Shown here: positions 53,492 through 62,098 of the stretch, in pieces | Layout of the letters: every line of letters starts with the position of its first letter | Numbering within the stretch: position 1 is the stretch's first letter | DNA from: Mesohalobacter salilacus | Lineage (GTDB): Bacteria > Bacteroidota > Bacteroidia > Flavobacteriales > Flavobacteriaceae | Reading direction: 5' to 3' | Length of the DNA stretch: 64,000 nucleotides | Assembly: GCA_003931895.1 (NCBI GenBank) | Contig: RRZV01000043.1 | Coordinates: 1-64,000 of the forward strand | Program-made: the position numbers and the translations under genes | Notes under the pieces: model-generated | The model's input: the letters and a program-made list of their open reading frames with translations, nothing else | What the model was told of the DNA's origin: nothing | The model's database searches: none

Positions 53492-55183
53492 TTAGTTTTT
53501 TCTGAAAAATTTCGATTCAAATATAGTAGTATTTCCGACTTTATCTGTAACTACCAGCTTAAAATTATTTTCGGTTTCGTTAATCACGCCATCATTAAAA
53601 TCGTGCACCAGGGTATTGGTTTTATAATCGTATTCCATCAAAATAAATTTTCCATTCACTGTAGCTCTATAACTATCAATGCCAGTTAAATCATCATCAA
53701 TTTTTAATTTGAGATAGCGAAAACGCGACAACCATTGTTTATTACGAAAATTAAGTGGGTTTATTGTGGGTGGTGTGGTATCTTTTGCCAAAATATATTC
53801 GCCAAACTCCTTCACTCCAGTCGTAAATCGGTTTTTCTTCTTAGTGGTATTGACATAATAAATTTTGCCCCAAGGCATTTTTCTGCCAATGAATAAATGT
53901 TGTTTATCTTCATCCGTATATTGAGAAACATCAAAACCAATCGTAATACCTTTATGAACGGGCGTTCTGTAATCGTGAAGTTTTATGCTTTCTCCTTCAA
54001 TTTTAATATCTAAATACGTGTCATTATACAAGGCGTGCTTTGGGATATAAAAGTCGACCAAACCTTTGTCATAAGCAAAAGCATGGTCATGTTTTACAAA
54101 ATAATTGGTTTTTGCTATGCTGTCTTTGATGTTTTGATTAAGAGGTTCGTAGCTTATCGGGATGTGGATTTGAGTTGTATTGCCTTTAAAATCTTTAATT
54201 TTTAAATCATATTTGTAATTTAAGGTATCGTTAATCTGCAATACTCCATTATTGATTTGGTCATGATTGATGTCTAAACGGTTGTAATCATAGCTTTTGA
54301 GTTTGTGAATTCTTCTTTTATGTTCTCTATAATAACCGTAATCTATCAACCTGTTCAGATATCGGGTTTCACTAAACGCAAAACGATTAAAAGTTGAGGT
54401 AAAAAAGGGTAAACCGTTGAGTTTGGCTTCAACTTCATAATATCCATTTCTATTAAAGGCTAAATCTAATTGGTCATAGGCTTCTATGCCGAAATAAATA
54501 TCACCCGCGGCTTTAATTTCTGGCACTTTTAAATTTCCGTTTTGACTTCTAATTGTTCTTAGCTTTACACGGCCTTTTTTATTATTAATGTGGGCGTCTT
54601 TTGAAGCAGTAAACGCATAAATACTTCTTGCTCTTGGTGGCTTTGTGTCTTTGACTTCATCAAATCCAAATAGAAAAGGATTCATAGGTCTTGACTGGCT
54701 ATCTCTAATTTCAAAATGCAAATGTGGGCCACCGCTTGAGCCTGTATTTCCGCTATAAGCAATCACTTCTTGAGCACTAACAGGTAGTTTGTCTGCAGAT
54801 GGAAAAAGCTGAACTTCGTAACGTTCTTGATCGTATTGATAGGCTTTGACGTATTCTTCAATTTCAGGGGCAAATTTCTTTAAATGGGCGTAAACCGTGG
54901 TATAACCATTAGGATGTGTGATGTATAAAGCTTTGCCATACCCAAATCGCTGTATCTTGATACGACTGACATAGCCTTCAGCACTGGCTTTAACTTCTAA
55001 GCCTGTGCGGCCTTGAGTTTTTAGGTCTAAACCTGCATGAAAGTGATTAGACCGCAACTCGCCAAACGTGCCAGATAGAACTAAGGGAATATCTAATGGT
55101 TTTTGAAAATAATCTTGTGGCAAATCATTTTGAGCCCAAAACATTTGAGTAAACAAAATCAACAGCCCATACCAAATTTTCAT
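53492..55183 (-). CDS. M23-family metallopeptidase
   Basis: This 563-aa protein has a signal peptide (1-17, QMFWAQ). The LytM/M23 domain is in the N-terminal third: His49 and Asp53 in HFHAGLD, then His154 and His156 in PHLHFEI. All zinc ligands are present, so it should be an active endopeptidase against peptidoglycan cross-links. The C-terminal ~380 residues form beta-sandwich-like repeats of unknown role. It lies upstream of the TonB-dependent receptor (9-base gap) and downstream of prmC in the same direction. Confidence 0.9.
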   Translation of the reverse strand: MKIWYGLLILFTQMFWAQNDLPQDYFQKPLDIPLVLSGTFGELRSNHFHAGLDLKTQGRTGLEVKASAEGYVSRIKIQRFGYGKALYITHPNGYTTVYAHLKKFAPEIEEYVKAYQYDQERYEVQLFPSADKLPVSAQEVIAYSGNTGSSGGPHLHFEIRDSQSRPMNPFLFGFDEVKDTKPPRARSIYAFTASKDAHINNKKGRVKLRTIRSQNGNLKVPEIKAAGDIYFGIEAYDQLDLAFNRNGYYEVEAKLNGLPFFTSTFNRFAFSETRYLNRLIDYGYYREHKRRIHKLKSYDYNRLDINHDQINNGVLQINDTLNYKYDLKIKDFKGNTTQIHIPISYEPLNQNIKDSIAKTNYFVKHDHAFAYDKGLVDFYIPKHALYNDTYLDIKIEGESIKLHDYRTPVHKGITIGFDVSQYTDEDKQHLFIGRKMPWGKIYYVNTTKKKNRFTTGVKEFGEYILAKDTTPPTINPLNFRNKQWLSRFRYLKLKIDDDLTGIDSYRATVNGKFILMEYDYKTNTLVHDFNDGVINETENNFKLVVTDKVGNTTIFESKFFRKN

Positions 55184-55231
55184 AGGTCTTCTTTTAAAAA
55201 TAAAATTAAAATAATTTCTAAGATTTCAAAG

Positions 55232-56077
55232 CTAATCAATCAAAAGCTTTAGCATACGCTCATTGCCTCTAAAATCTTTTCGAAACTCGATTTTATTAAT
55301 GTCGTAAGACTGTATCAATTTTTTCAAATCCTTTTTTAAATATTGATTGATTTCAAAATAAATCGTTTTGCACTTTGAAGAATGTATAGCTAACTCAATG
55401 ATTTTTCTATAAAACACTAAGGCATCATCATTTTTGACAAACAATGCCTGATGCGGTTCAAATTTTAAGACATTATCGTGCATCTGTTCTTTTTCAAGAA
55501 CTCTGACATAAGGTGGGTTTGAAACAATAATATCAATATCTTCTGGAAGTGAGTTAAGCTTTAAAATGTCCTGTGTTTCAAAGTTGACAATCACCTCGTT
55601 TTGTTTTGCGTTTTCTGAAGCAATTTGGAGTGCTGTTTCTGAAATATCAAAGGCAGAAATTTCACATTCTGGCAATTCGTTTTTTAGAGCAATAGCAATG
55701 CAACCACTTCCTGTACCAATATCTAATAAGTGTTTTTTCGATTGATGTTTTAAATCACTTACAATCCATTCAACCAACTCTTCAGTTTCAGGTCGTGGGA
55801 TTAACACTTCAGGATTCACTTGAAACCTCATGCCGTAAAATTCAGTTGACCCTAAAATATATTGAATAGGTTCTTCTTGTTGTAAGCGATTTAAATGGTT
55901 TTGAATGGTTTTTAAATCGACTTGATTAATTACGATATCAGGATTTAAACTCACATCAATACGCTTAAGGTTTAAAATATCTTCAACAATCCAATAAAAA
56001 AAGGTGTTGATTTCAGATTTAGAATAAATTTCTGAAAGGGTTTTGTGGAATTGGGTTTGGAGGCTGTTGAGTGTCAT
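55232..56077 (-). CDS. prmC: Peptide chain release factor N5-glutamine methyltransferase
   Basis: This 281-aa S-adenosylmethionine-dependent enzyme methylates the GGQ glutamine of release factors. The N-terminal helical domain is followed by the SAM site LLDIGTGSGCIAIAL and the signature SNPPYVR. I placed the start at ATG 56077, which leaves two bases to the stop of the preceding GNAT gene and gives the usual N-terminus; the frame opens 11 codons earlier inside that gene. Length matches HemK/PrmC. Confidence 0.93.
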   Translation of the reverse strand: MTLNSLQTQFHKTLSEIYSKSEINTFFYWIVEDILNLKRIDVSLNPDIVINQVDLKTIQNHLNRLQQEEPIQYILGSTEFYGMRFQVNPEVLIPRPETEELVEWIVSDLKHQSKKHLLDIGTGSGCIAIALKNELPECEISAFDISETALQIASENAKQNEVIVNFETQDILKLNSLPEDIDIIVSNPPYVRVLEKEQMHDNVLKFEPHQALFVKNDDALVFYRKIIELAIHSSKCKTIYFEINQYLKKDLKKLIQSYDINKIEFRKDFRGNERMLKLLID

Positions 56078-56079
56078 TG

Positions 56080-56565
56080 TTATAAAAATTTCAACATCCA
56101 AACCGTACAAGCATGATGACCGGTTTGTCCTAATCTGTAACCGATATATTCAAAACCATTTTTAAGATAGCGCTTTTGAGCGGCTTTCATACTCGGCAAA
56201 GTTTCTATATAACAAGAGTTAAAGCCTTGATTTTTTGCAAATTTCAAACACTGTTCTATCATTTGTTGTCCTAAACCTCTTCCACGGGCTTTGGGATGAA
56301 AATACATTTTTTGTAATTCGCAAATACTGTCGTCATCATCTAAAGCCTGAATGCCTGCACCGCCAATAATTTCGTTATTTTCAATCAAGATATAGTAAAC
56401 CGCACGCTCATCTTTATAAGTTTCATACAAATCATCAAGCGCTTTGTCTTCATAAGCTGTGCCCGTTTTAGGAGCATTTTGCTCGATAAGAACATAACGA
56501 ATCATTTCTGCAGTGGCTTGATTATCTTTTTTTTGAATCGGTCGAATTGCAATGCTTTGACTCAT
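56080..56565 (-). CDS. GNAT-family N-acetyltransferase
   Basis: This 161-aa cytoplasmic protein has a GNAT fold: acetyl-CoA loop RGRGLGQQM in motif A after MYFHPKA, and the GxxG-like IEQ...FAKNQGF segment. Its substrate is unknown. The ATG at 56565 begins MSQSIAIRPIQKKD, the usual start for the family; the longer frame to 56661 would run into ribD. It is divergent from ribD and two bases ahead of prmC, so they share a transcript. Confidence 0.85.
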   Translation of the reverse strand: MSQSIAIRPIQKKDNQATAEMIRYVLIEQNAPKTGTAYEDKALDDLYETYKDERAVYYILIENNEIIGGAGIQALDDDDSICELQKMYFHPKARGRGLGQQMIEQCLKFAKNQGFNSCYIETLPSMKAAQKRYLKNGFEYIGYRLGQTGHHACTVWMLKFL

Positions 56566-56584
56566 ACGAAAAACCTTATTTTTG
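56557..56584 (+). promoter_or_regulatory. Probable ribD promoter
   Basis: TTG at 56557-56559 and TATTTTTG at 56577-56584 (17-base spacer) precede the GTG at 56589 by four bases. This points to a leaderless transcript. The element overlaps the 5' end of the divergent GNAT gene. Confidence 0.45.
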
Positions 56585-56588
56585 CGAT

Positions 56589-57638
56589 GTGAATATACAC
56601 GAAAAATACATGAAACGCTGCTTAGATTTGGCCAAAAATGGATTGGGCCAAACCTATCCAAATCCCATGGTGGGTTGTGTAATTGTTTATCAAGATAGAA
56701 TTATAGCCGAAGGTTGGCATCAACGTGCTGGCAAAGCTCATGCTGAGGTCAATGCCATTAAGCAAATATCTGATGAAAGCCTAATAAAACATTCAACATT
56801 GTATGTGAGCTTAGAGCCTTGTAGTCACTTCGGCAAAACACCGCCATGCGCCGATTTAATAATTGACAAAGGCTTTAAAAAAATAGTTATTGGCAGTATT
56901 GATCCCTTTGCAAAAGTGAAAGGTAAAGGCATTCAAAAATTGATGGCTAGGGGTTGCGAAGTGGTTTTGGGCGTTTTGGAAGACGAGTGTTTAGACCTCA
57001 ACAAACGTTTTATAACGTTTCACACACACATACGACCTTATATTATTTTGAAATGGGCCGAATCTCAAGATGGGTTTTTGAGCCCTTTTGAATTTGGAAA
57101 AGGTCAACATCAAGATCCTGTTTGGTTGACCAATACCTATTCCAAGCAACTTGTTCATCAGTGGCGTAGTCAAGAACAAGCTATTTTGGTTGGCACGCAT
57201 ACGGTGTTGATGGACAATCCTGCGTTGACCACAAGACTGTGGAAAGGGAAACATCCACTTAGGGTGGTTATTGATAAAGATTTAAAAATCCCCAAGACTG
57301 CCAAAATCTTTTCAGATGAAGCTCAAACTTTGGTGTTTACGGCTCATCAAAAACCAAACTTTAAGACCGTTGAATTTTTTCAACTCGACTTTGACCAACC
57401 CATTTTACCTCAACTCTTAAACGAGCTTCACAAAAGAGACATCCAGTCTTTAATTGTTGAAGGCGGTCGGGCAACATTACAAGCTTTTATAGATGCCAAC
57501 TTATGGGATGAAGCGAGAGTGTTTAGGAGTCCAAAACACCTTAAAAGCGGCACTCAAGCACCTTTTTTTAAAGCTCATTTAACTCAAACAAAACAAATTG
57601 TCAAAGATGAATTGAAATTTTTTAAGCCTATAAATTAA
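56589..57638 (+). CDS. ribD: Bifunctional riboflavin biosynthesis protein RibD
   Basis: This 349-aa enzyme deaminates and then reduces the pyrimidine intermediate of riboflavin synthesis. The N-terminal deaminase has HAEVNAI and the zinc pair PCSHFGKTPPC. The C-terminal reductase (about 145-349) has LKWAESQDG and the VEGGRATLQAF motif. The start is GTG 56589, giving MNIHEKYMKRCLDLA, which matches RibD N-termini and the leaderless promoter. ATG 56547 would add 14 residues overlapping the divergent gene. Other rib genes are not in this window. Confidence 0.93.
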   Translation: MNIHEKYMKRCLDLAKNGLGQTYPNPMVGCVIVYQDRIIAEGWHQRAGKAHAEVNAIKQISDESLIKHSTLYVSLEPCSHFGKTPPCADLIIDKGFKKIVIGSIDPFAKVKGKGIQKLMARGCEVVLGVLEDECLDLNKRFITFHTHIRPYIILKWAESQDGFLSPFEFGKGQHQDPVWLTNTYSKQLVHQWRSQEQAILVGTHTVLMDNPALTTRLWKGKHPLRVVIDKDLKIPKTAKIFSDEAQTLVFTAHQKPNFKTVEFFQLDFDQPILPQLLNELHKRDIQSLIVEGGRATLQAFIDANLWDEARVFRSPKHLKSGTQAPFFKAHLTQTKQIVKDELKFFKPIN

Positions 57639-57745
57639 TATGAAGCTGTTTTGTCAATTTCAATCCATCTATTCAATTTGTCTAAGACTTGATAGCCTGA
57701 CTTGTTTTCGTAAATCTAACCAAAACTTGTCAATCTGACCCAAAG

Positions 57746-57846
57746 CTTGTCCATCTTAACTTGTTTCAGATCTGAACTTTTTGTTGTCAATCTGAACTTG
57801 TTTCAGATCTGAACTTTTTGTTGTCAATCTGAACTTGTTTCAGATT
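57746..57846. repeat. 37-bp tandem repeat (about 2.7 copies) between ribD and a DUF2141 gene
   Basis: Copies begin at 57746, 57783 and 57820. The second is followed exactly by a partial third (27 bases); the first differs at a few positions. An older half-copy lies near 57726. Each copy holds the core TCTGAACTTGTTTCAGA, which forms a small inverted repeat (TCTGAA ... TTCAGA) and resembles a dispersed repeat I recall from flavobacterial intergenic DNA. It sits at the 3' ends of two convergent genes and runs into the stop codon of the right one. Confidence 0.75.
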
Positions 57847-58256
57847 CATAGCTTTAACGCAATAGTTTTTGAATTGCTATCAAATGTAAACTTTGCATCA
57901 TCCCAAATGGGCATTTGTTCAGGATTAACATTTCCAGACATCACCCAAGGTTCAGCAGGCCTGCCGTAGTCGTCCATATCAAACTGCTGATTGGCATTCA
58001 AATCTTGAAACACTGAAACGGCATATTCGCCATGAGGTAAATTTTCAAAAATCACTTGTTTATTTTTCTGAGAAACCTTTATAGTCTTACCTATTTTGGG
58101 TTGACGTAAAAAGTTGTCTTTCTCAAAAATACCAATATACAATTCACCTTTGTCTTGAGAAATTTGGTCAAAGCTAACCGTTAGATTTCCTTTGTCTTGT
58201 GCATTGGTTAGGCACGTCATTAAAAAAGTTGCTGCAATAATACTTAAAGTTTTCAT
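57846..58256 (-). CDS. DUF2141 domain-containing exported protein
   Basis: This 136-aa protein has a signal peptide ending TNAQ (about 19). The rest is a DUF2141 beta-sandwich, with GELYIGIFEKDNFL, LPHGEYAVSVFQDLNANQ and FDMDDYGRPAEPW, the last holding Asp-rich calcium-like turns. Members are secreted or periplasmic, and their role is unknown. Its stop codon is the end of the 37-bp repeat region. Confidence 0.82.
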   Translation of the reverse strand: MKTLSIIAATFLMTCLTNAQDKGNLTVSFDQISQDKGELYIGIFEKDNFLRQPKIGKTIKVSQKNKQVIFENLPHGEYAVSVFQDLNANQQFDMDDYGRPAEPWVMSGNVNPEQMPIWDDAKFTFDSNSKTIALKL

Positions 58257-58421
58257 TATTTATGGTTCTAAAATTCACTTCAAAAATAGATTGCACATCT
58301 CGCAGTTAAAATTTTAAATGACCGAAGTGTTGATTTTTGAAGATGAGTTGAGAGATATAGTTGAATAATACTAGCCGTTGATTATTTTTCAAAAGAGAAA
58401 ATAACTAATGCAGCTATAAAA

Positions 58422-59081
58422 TCATTCAATGTAGTTGGCTGGAGTTGTAAACTTGAGTTTTATAGGCTCAATTTTCTTTAAGGTATATCGACCAATGTTT
58501 TTACCCTCAAAATCCTTGTAAAAGATCACATAGGCTATACCTAAAGGGTATTTTTTGAATTGTTTTTTCCAGAGTTTAATTTCCATAAACCTATCAAACA
58601 AAGGAAATGTTTTGATACTCTGGTCGATTAAATAATGTTTTTCTAAAATTTGTTTTCGCTTTTGATATTTTTTTGACCTTGTAGATTTTAATACCATGTG
58701 TTTTAGGGTTTTGCCATCTAAAATCGTATCGGTCTTCTGTTTAAAAACATAGTTTTTTTCAACAGCCTTGGACGGATAAAACGGAGAAACAAATTCTTCT
58801 TTAATAGTTTCAACGGGTTTAAAAGCTCGCTTTTTTATGGTATAGTTAGAGAGTTGACCCCTAAAGTCTCTAAGAATTAAATGAAGGCTATCGGTAGTTT
58901 TAATAGGGTGTGTTTGTAAAAAAGCTAAGTTATTTTGAGAATTGATATAGTAGGTATTTCTAATAACTGTGGTGTCATTTTTATAATCATATTGCAGCTT
59001 TAAGTCAAATTTATAATTAACCTGAGCGAATGAAATTTGATTCAAAAAGAAATATAATGTTATGCAAATAAAAATTTTCAT
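58422..59081 (-). CDS. Exported protein of unknown function
   Basis: This 219-aa protein has a signal peptide ending ISFAQ (about 20). It is very rich in Lys and aromatic residues and beta-strand patterns (YKFDLKLQYDYK, YYINSQNNLAF, HYLIDQSIK). I do not recognise a family; it looks generally like GLPGLI-type secreted proteins of Bacteroidota but lacks a clear signature. It stands alone, with 165 bp to the DUF2141 gene and 133 bp to fbp. Confidence 0.65.
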   Translation of the reverse strand: MKIFICITLYFFLNQISFAQVNYKFDLKLQYDYKNDTTVIRNTYYINSQNNLAFLQTHPIKTTDSLHLILRDFRGQLSNYTIKKRAFKPVETIKEEFVSPFYPSKAVEKNYVFKQKTDTILDGKTLKHMVLKSTRSKKYQKRKQILEKHYLIDQSIKTFPLFDRFMEIKLWKKQFKKYPLGIAYVIFYKDFEGKNIGRYTLKKIEPIKLKFTTPANYIE

Positions 59082-59214
59082 TAAAAATAGAAGATAAAAT
59101 CTAATTTACTAAAAAACGCTTTAAACATAAGTATAAAATTTTACATTAAACTACTATTAGATTGGTTTTTTAAAAATATGATTTAACTAAATGACGAGTT
59201 CGTTCATTGATAAA

Positions 59215-60213
59215 TCACTTCATAAACGTTTCAGCTTTTTCTACCATTTTTTTACTGCCACAGAAAAACGGTACTCGTTGATGAAGTTCAGTAGGTTGGA
59301 TATCCAAAATACGTTGATAGCCATCACTAGCTTTCCCGCCAGCTTGCTCAACGATAAATGCCATAGGATTGCACTCGTATAAAAGACGCAATTTTCCATT
59401 AGTAACCTTTGAACTTTTAGGATAAATGTAAATGCCACCTTTTATCATATTACGATGAATATCAGAAACTAAAGAACCAATATATCGAGAGGTGTAAGGC
59501 CTATTATCTTTCTCTTCCTGACAGTATTTGATATAATCTTTGACGCCTTGTGGAAAATGCACATAATTGCCTTCGTTGATAGAATAAATCTGTCCAGTTT
59601 CAGGAAACTTCATATTAGGATGCGACAAATAATAAGTCCCAATAGCAGGGTTAAGCGTAAACCCATTCACTCCGTGACCAGTGGTGTAAACCAACATCGT
59701 TGAGGTGCCGTAAATGATATAACCTGCAGCCACTTGCTGATGACCTGGTTGTAAGAAATCTTGCATCTCCACAGGTTGACCAATGGGTGTAACGCGTCTA
59801 TAAATAGAAAAAATTGTCCCTACGGAAACGTTAACATCTATGTTTGAGCTGCCATCTAATGGATCCATTAACACGACATATTTATTGTCATGTGCTTTAT
59901 TATGGCCTTGGACGGTGATAAAACTGTCTTCTTCTTCAGAAGCAATTCCACAAACAATTTCTCGATTTGTTAGAGTTTCAATAAATAATTTATTGGCATA
60001 AACATCCAGTTTTTGCTGGTCTTCACCTTGAATATTAGTTTCGCCATGTTGCCCAAGAATATCTACTAATCCTGCTTTATTGACTTCGTGGTTAACCACT
60101 TTGGCCGCTAAGCGAATGGAATTGATTAATCTTGAAAGTTCGCCAGATGAATACTTAAAAGATTTTTGGTGCTCGATTATAAATTCGCCGAGCGTTTGAT
60201 GAGGTTGGGTCAT
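59215..60213 (-). CDS. fbp: Fructose-1,6-bisphosphatase, class I
   Basis: This 332-aa gluconeogenic enzyme removes the 1-phosphate from fructose-1,6-bisphosphate. The metal site [16 protein letters not shown] is intact with upstream Glu residues in EEED. The C-terminal [13 protein letters not shown] and GGKASDG motifs are the class I signature. Length is normal for FBPase I. The ATG at 60213 lies 22 bases from a TATTTTTG element. Confidence 0.95.
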   Translation of the reverse strand: MTQPHQTLGEFIIEHQKSFKYSSGELSRLINSIRLAAKVVNHEVNKAGLVDILGQHGETNIQGEDQQKLDVYANKLFIETLTNREIVCGIASEEEDSFITVQGHNKAHDNKYVVLMDPLDGSSNIDVNVSVGTIFSIYRRVTPIGQPVEMQDFLQPGHQQVAAGYIIYGTSTMLVYTTGHGVNGFTLNPAIGTYYLSHPNMKFPETGQIYSINEGNYVHFPQGVKDYIKYCQEEKDNRPYTSRYIGSLVSDIHRNMIKGGIYIYPKSSKVTNGKLRLLYECNPMAFIVEQAGGKASDGYQRILDIQPTELHQRVPFFCGSKKMVEKAETFMK

Positions 60214-60235
60214 AACGAAAACGTTGTAGTTGATG

Positions 60236-60243
60236 CAAAAATA
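60236..60243 (-). promoter_or_regulatory. Possible fbp promoter (-7 element)
   Basis: TATTTTTG on the minus strand (60243 to 60236), 22 bases before the fbp ATG. No clear -33 TTG. Confidence 0.3.
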
Positions 60244-60267
60244 TAAAAACCTTTCACTATCGACTTA

Positions 60268-60294
60268 TTGAAGTTGGTTTTTTAAATACATTTG
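60268..60294 (+). promoter_or_regulatory. Possible promoter of the GNAT-lysC pair
   Basis: TTG at 60268-60270 and TACATTTG at 60287-60294, with a 16-base spacer, shorter than usual. ATG follows 25 bases later. Confidence 0.35.
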
Positions 60295-60319
60295 TTTATA
60301 AATTTATATTAACATAACA

Positions 60320-60790
60320 ATGACTAACAAAATCCGATTCGCAAAACCTGAAGATATTTCAAGTATAATGCAACTTATACATGAGTTAGCAGACTTTGAA
60401 AATGAACCTGAGGCTGTAGATATTGATGAAGATTATTTATTAAAATTTGGATTTGGAGAATATAAAGCTTTTGAATGTTTGGTTGCTGAAAGTGAAAACA
60501 ATGAAATTTTAGGAATGGCATTATTTTATAATCGGTTTTCAACTTGGAAAGGACTTAGCATACATCTTGAGGATTTGATAGTTAAACAAAAACATAGAAA
60601 AAAAGGTATAGGTAAAGCACTTTTTGAAGCTTTAATCAAACACGCCAAGTCAGAAAATATCAATCGATTAGAATGGGTGGTTTTGGATTGGAACACCGAT
60701 GCGATTGAATTTTATAAATCTTATGGCGCTACTATTTTTCAAGAATGGCGAACGGTTCAGATGGATAAAGAGACAATACAAAAATTTTAA
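60320..60790 (+). CDS. GNAT-family N-acetyltransferase
   Basis: This 156-aa acetyltransferase has the motif A loop HRKKGIGKALFEAL (acetyl-CoA pyrophosphate binding), then RLEWVVLDWNTDAIEFYKSYGA. The last pattern is that of diamine or thialysine acetyltransferases (SAT-like). lysC starts 6 bases after the stop, so the two are cotranscribed. A polyamine-like amine substrate is possible but not proven. Confidence 0.85.
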   Translation: MTNKIRFAKPEDISSIMQLIHELADFENEPEAVDIDEDYLLKFGFGEYKAFECLVAESENNEILGMALFYNRFSTWKGLSIHLEDLIVKQKHRKKGIGKALFEALIKHAKSENINRLEWVVLDWNTDAIEFYKSYGATIFQEWRTVQMDKETIQKF

Positions 60791-60796
60791 AGGAAG

Positions 60797-62059
60797 ATGA
60801 TACAAGTTTTTAAATTTGGTGGAGCATCAGTAAAAGATGCCAAAGGCGTAAGAAATGTAGCGAAAGTTATTGAGCTTACAGGCAAAAACCATAAAGTTGT
60901 TGTGGTTTCAGCTATGGGAAAAACGACAAATGCCTTAGAGCACATCATTGACCTATATTTTACTCAAGATAAAGCCTTAAAGTCTGAAATAGAAAACCTC
61001 AGACAATATCATCACAACATATTAGATGATTTATTTGAAACTAATCAACATCCTGCGTACACCAAAACCAACTATTTTTTTGATGAATTAGAGATCTTTT
61101 TAAGTCGAAATAAATCACCAAATTACGACTTTGTTTACGACCAAGTGGTGGCGTTTGGCGAATTAATCAGCACGAGTATAGTGAGTCAATTTTTACGCCA
61201 ACAAGGCATAGATAATGCTTGGCACGATTGTAGAAACTTAATTGATACCGATAGCACACACCGCGACGCCGAAGTAAATTGGGAGCAAACCCAAACCAAA
61301 ATAAAAGCCCATATCAACCCAGAAGAACTCAGCATTACTCAGGGTTTTATTGGCTCAGATGAAAACAATTTTACAACCACATTAGGTCGAGAAGGTAGTG
61401 ACTACACCGCGGGAATTATCGCCTACTGCTTAAACGCAGAAAACGTTTCCATTTGGAAAGACGTGCCTGGCGTTTTAAATGGCGACCCTAACGTATTTAA
61501 AAATACACAGTTACTCAATCAAATTTCTTATGAAGAAGCTATTGAGTTGGCATTTTACGGTGCGTCGGTCATTCATCCAAAAACATTACAGCCGCTTCAA
61601 CAAAAGGAAATTCCTTTGTTTGTCAAATCTTTTTACGACCCAAAATCACCTGGGACTTGTGTAACTAAAGGTGAAGCTATAGAGCCTAAAGTACCTTGTT
61701 ATATCGTTAAAAATGATTTGATTATGTTATCACTCTCTACTTTAGATTTTTCATTTTTTGTAGAAGATAACATCAGTGAAATTTTTGCTTTGTTTCATAA
61801 ATATCAAATAAAAGTCGATTTGATTCAAAATTCAGCGATTAGTTTTTCGGTTTGTATTGACAACAAATTTAAAAATGCAGATAAATTGATTGAGCATCTC
61901 AAAGCAAAGTTTAAGGTTAAATTTGAAAAAGGTGTAACTCTCCTAACCATACGTCATTATACAGACAAAACCTTAAAAGAGATGACAAGAGAAAAAGAAA
62001 TTTTGCTTAAACAATTTACCCAAGAAACAGTTCAGCTTGTGGTGAAGCCTTCTCGTTAA
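60797..62059 (+). CDS. lysC: Aspartate kinase (monofunctional)
   Basis: This 420-aa enzyme phosphorylates aspartate, the first step to lysine, threonine and methionine. KFGGASVKD starts the kinase domain, with VVSAMGKTT near 36-44, FGELIST, and the Asp-binding TTLGREGSDYTA. The C-terminal ~120 residues form degenerate ACT-type regulatory repeats (LIMLSLSTLDFS, KVDLIQNSAISFSV). It is a stand-alone kinase, not fused to homoserine dehydrogenase. A 9-bp inverted repeat overlaps its stop codon. Confidence 0.92.
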   Translation: MIQVFKFGGASVKDAKGVRNVAKVIELTGKNHKVVVVSAMGKTTNALEHIIDLYFTQDKALKSEIENLRQYHHNILDDLFETNQHPAYTKTNYFFDELEIFLSRNKSPNYDFVYDQVVAFGELISTSIVSQFLRQQGIDNAWHDCRNLIDTDSTHRDAEVNWEQTQTKIKAHINPEELSITQGFIGSDENNFTTTLGREGSDYTAGIIAYCLNAENVSIWKDVPGVLNGDPNVFKNTQLLNQISYEEAIELAFYGASVIHPKTLQPLQQKEIPLFVKSFYDPKSPGTCVTKGEAIEPKVPCYIVKNDLIMLSLSTLDFSFFVEDNISEIFALFHKYQIKVDLIQNSAISFSVCIDNKFKNADKLIEHLKAKFKVKFEKGVTLLTIRHYTDKTLKEMTREKEILLKQFTQETVQLVVKPSR

Positions 62060-62086
62060 AGTTGTTTATCTTTACATCAACTTTAA
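62056..62086. other. 9-bp inverted repeat at the lysC stop codon
   Basis: TTAAAGTTG (62056-62064) and CAACTTTAA (62078-62086) pair perfectly around a 13-base loop, in the 39-bp gap between lysC and the acyltransferase gene. No U tract follows, so a terminator role is weak; mRNA 3'-end or attenuation function is possible. Confidence 0.3.
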
Positions 62087-62098
62087 ACCAAACCTACT

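Noticed and set aside
57709-57846. Possible CRISPR array
   Set aside because: The 37-bp units are directly abutting with no spacers, and no cas gene is present.
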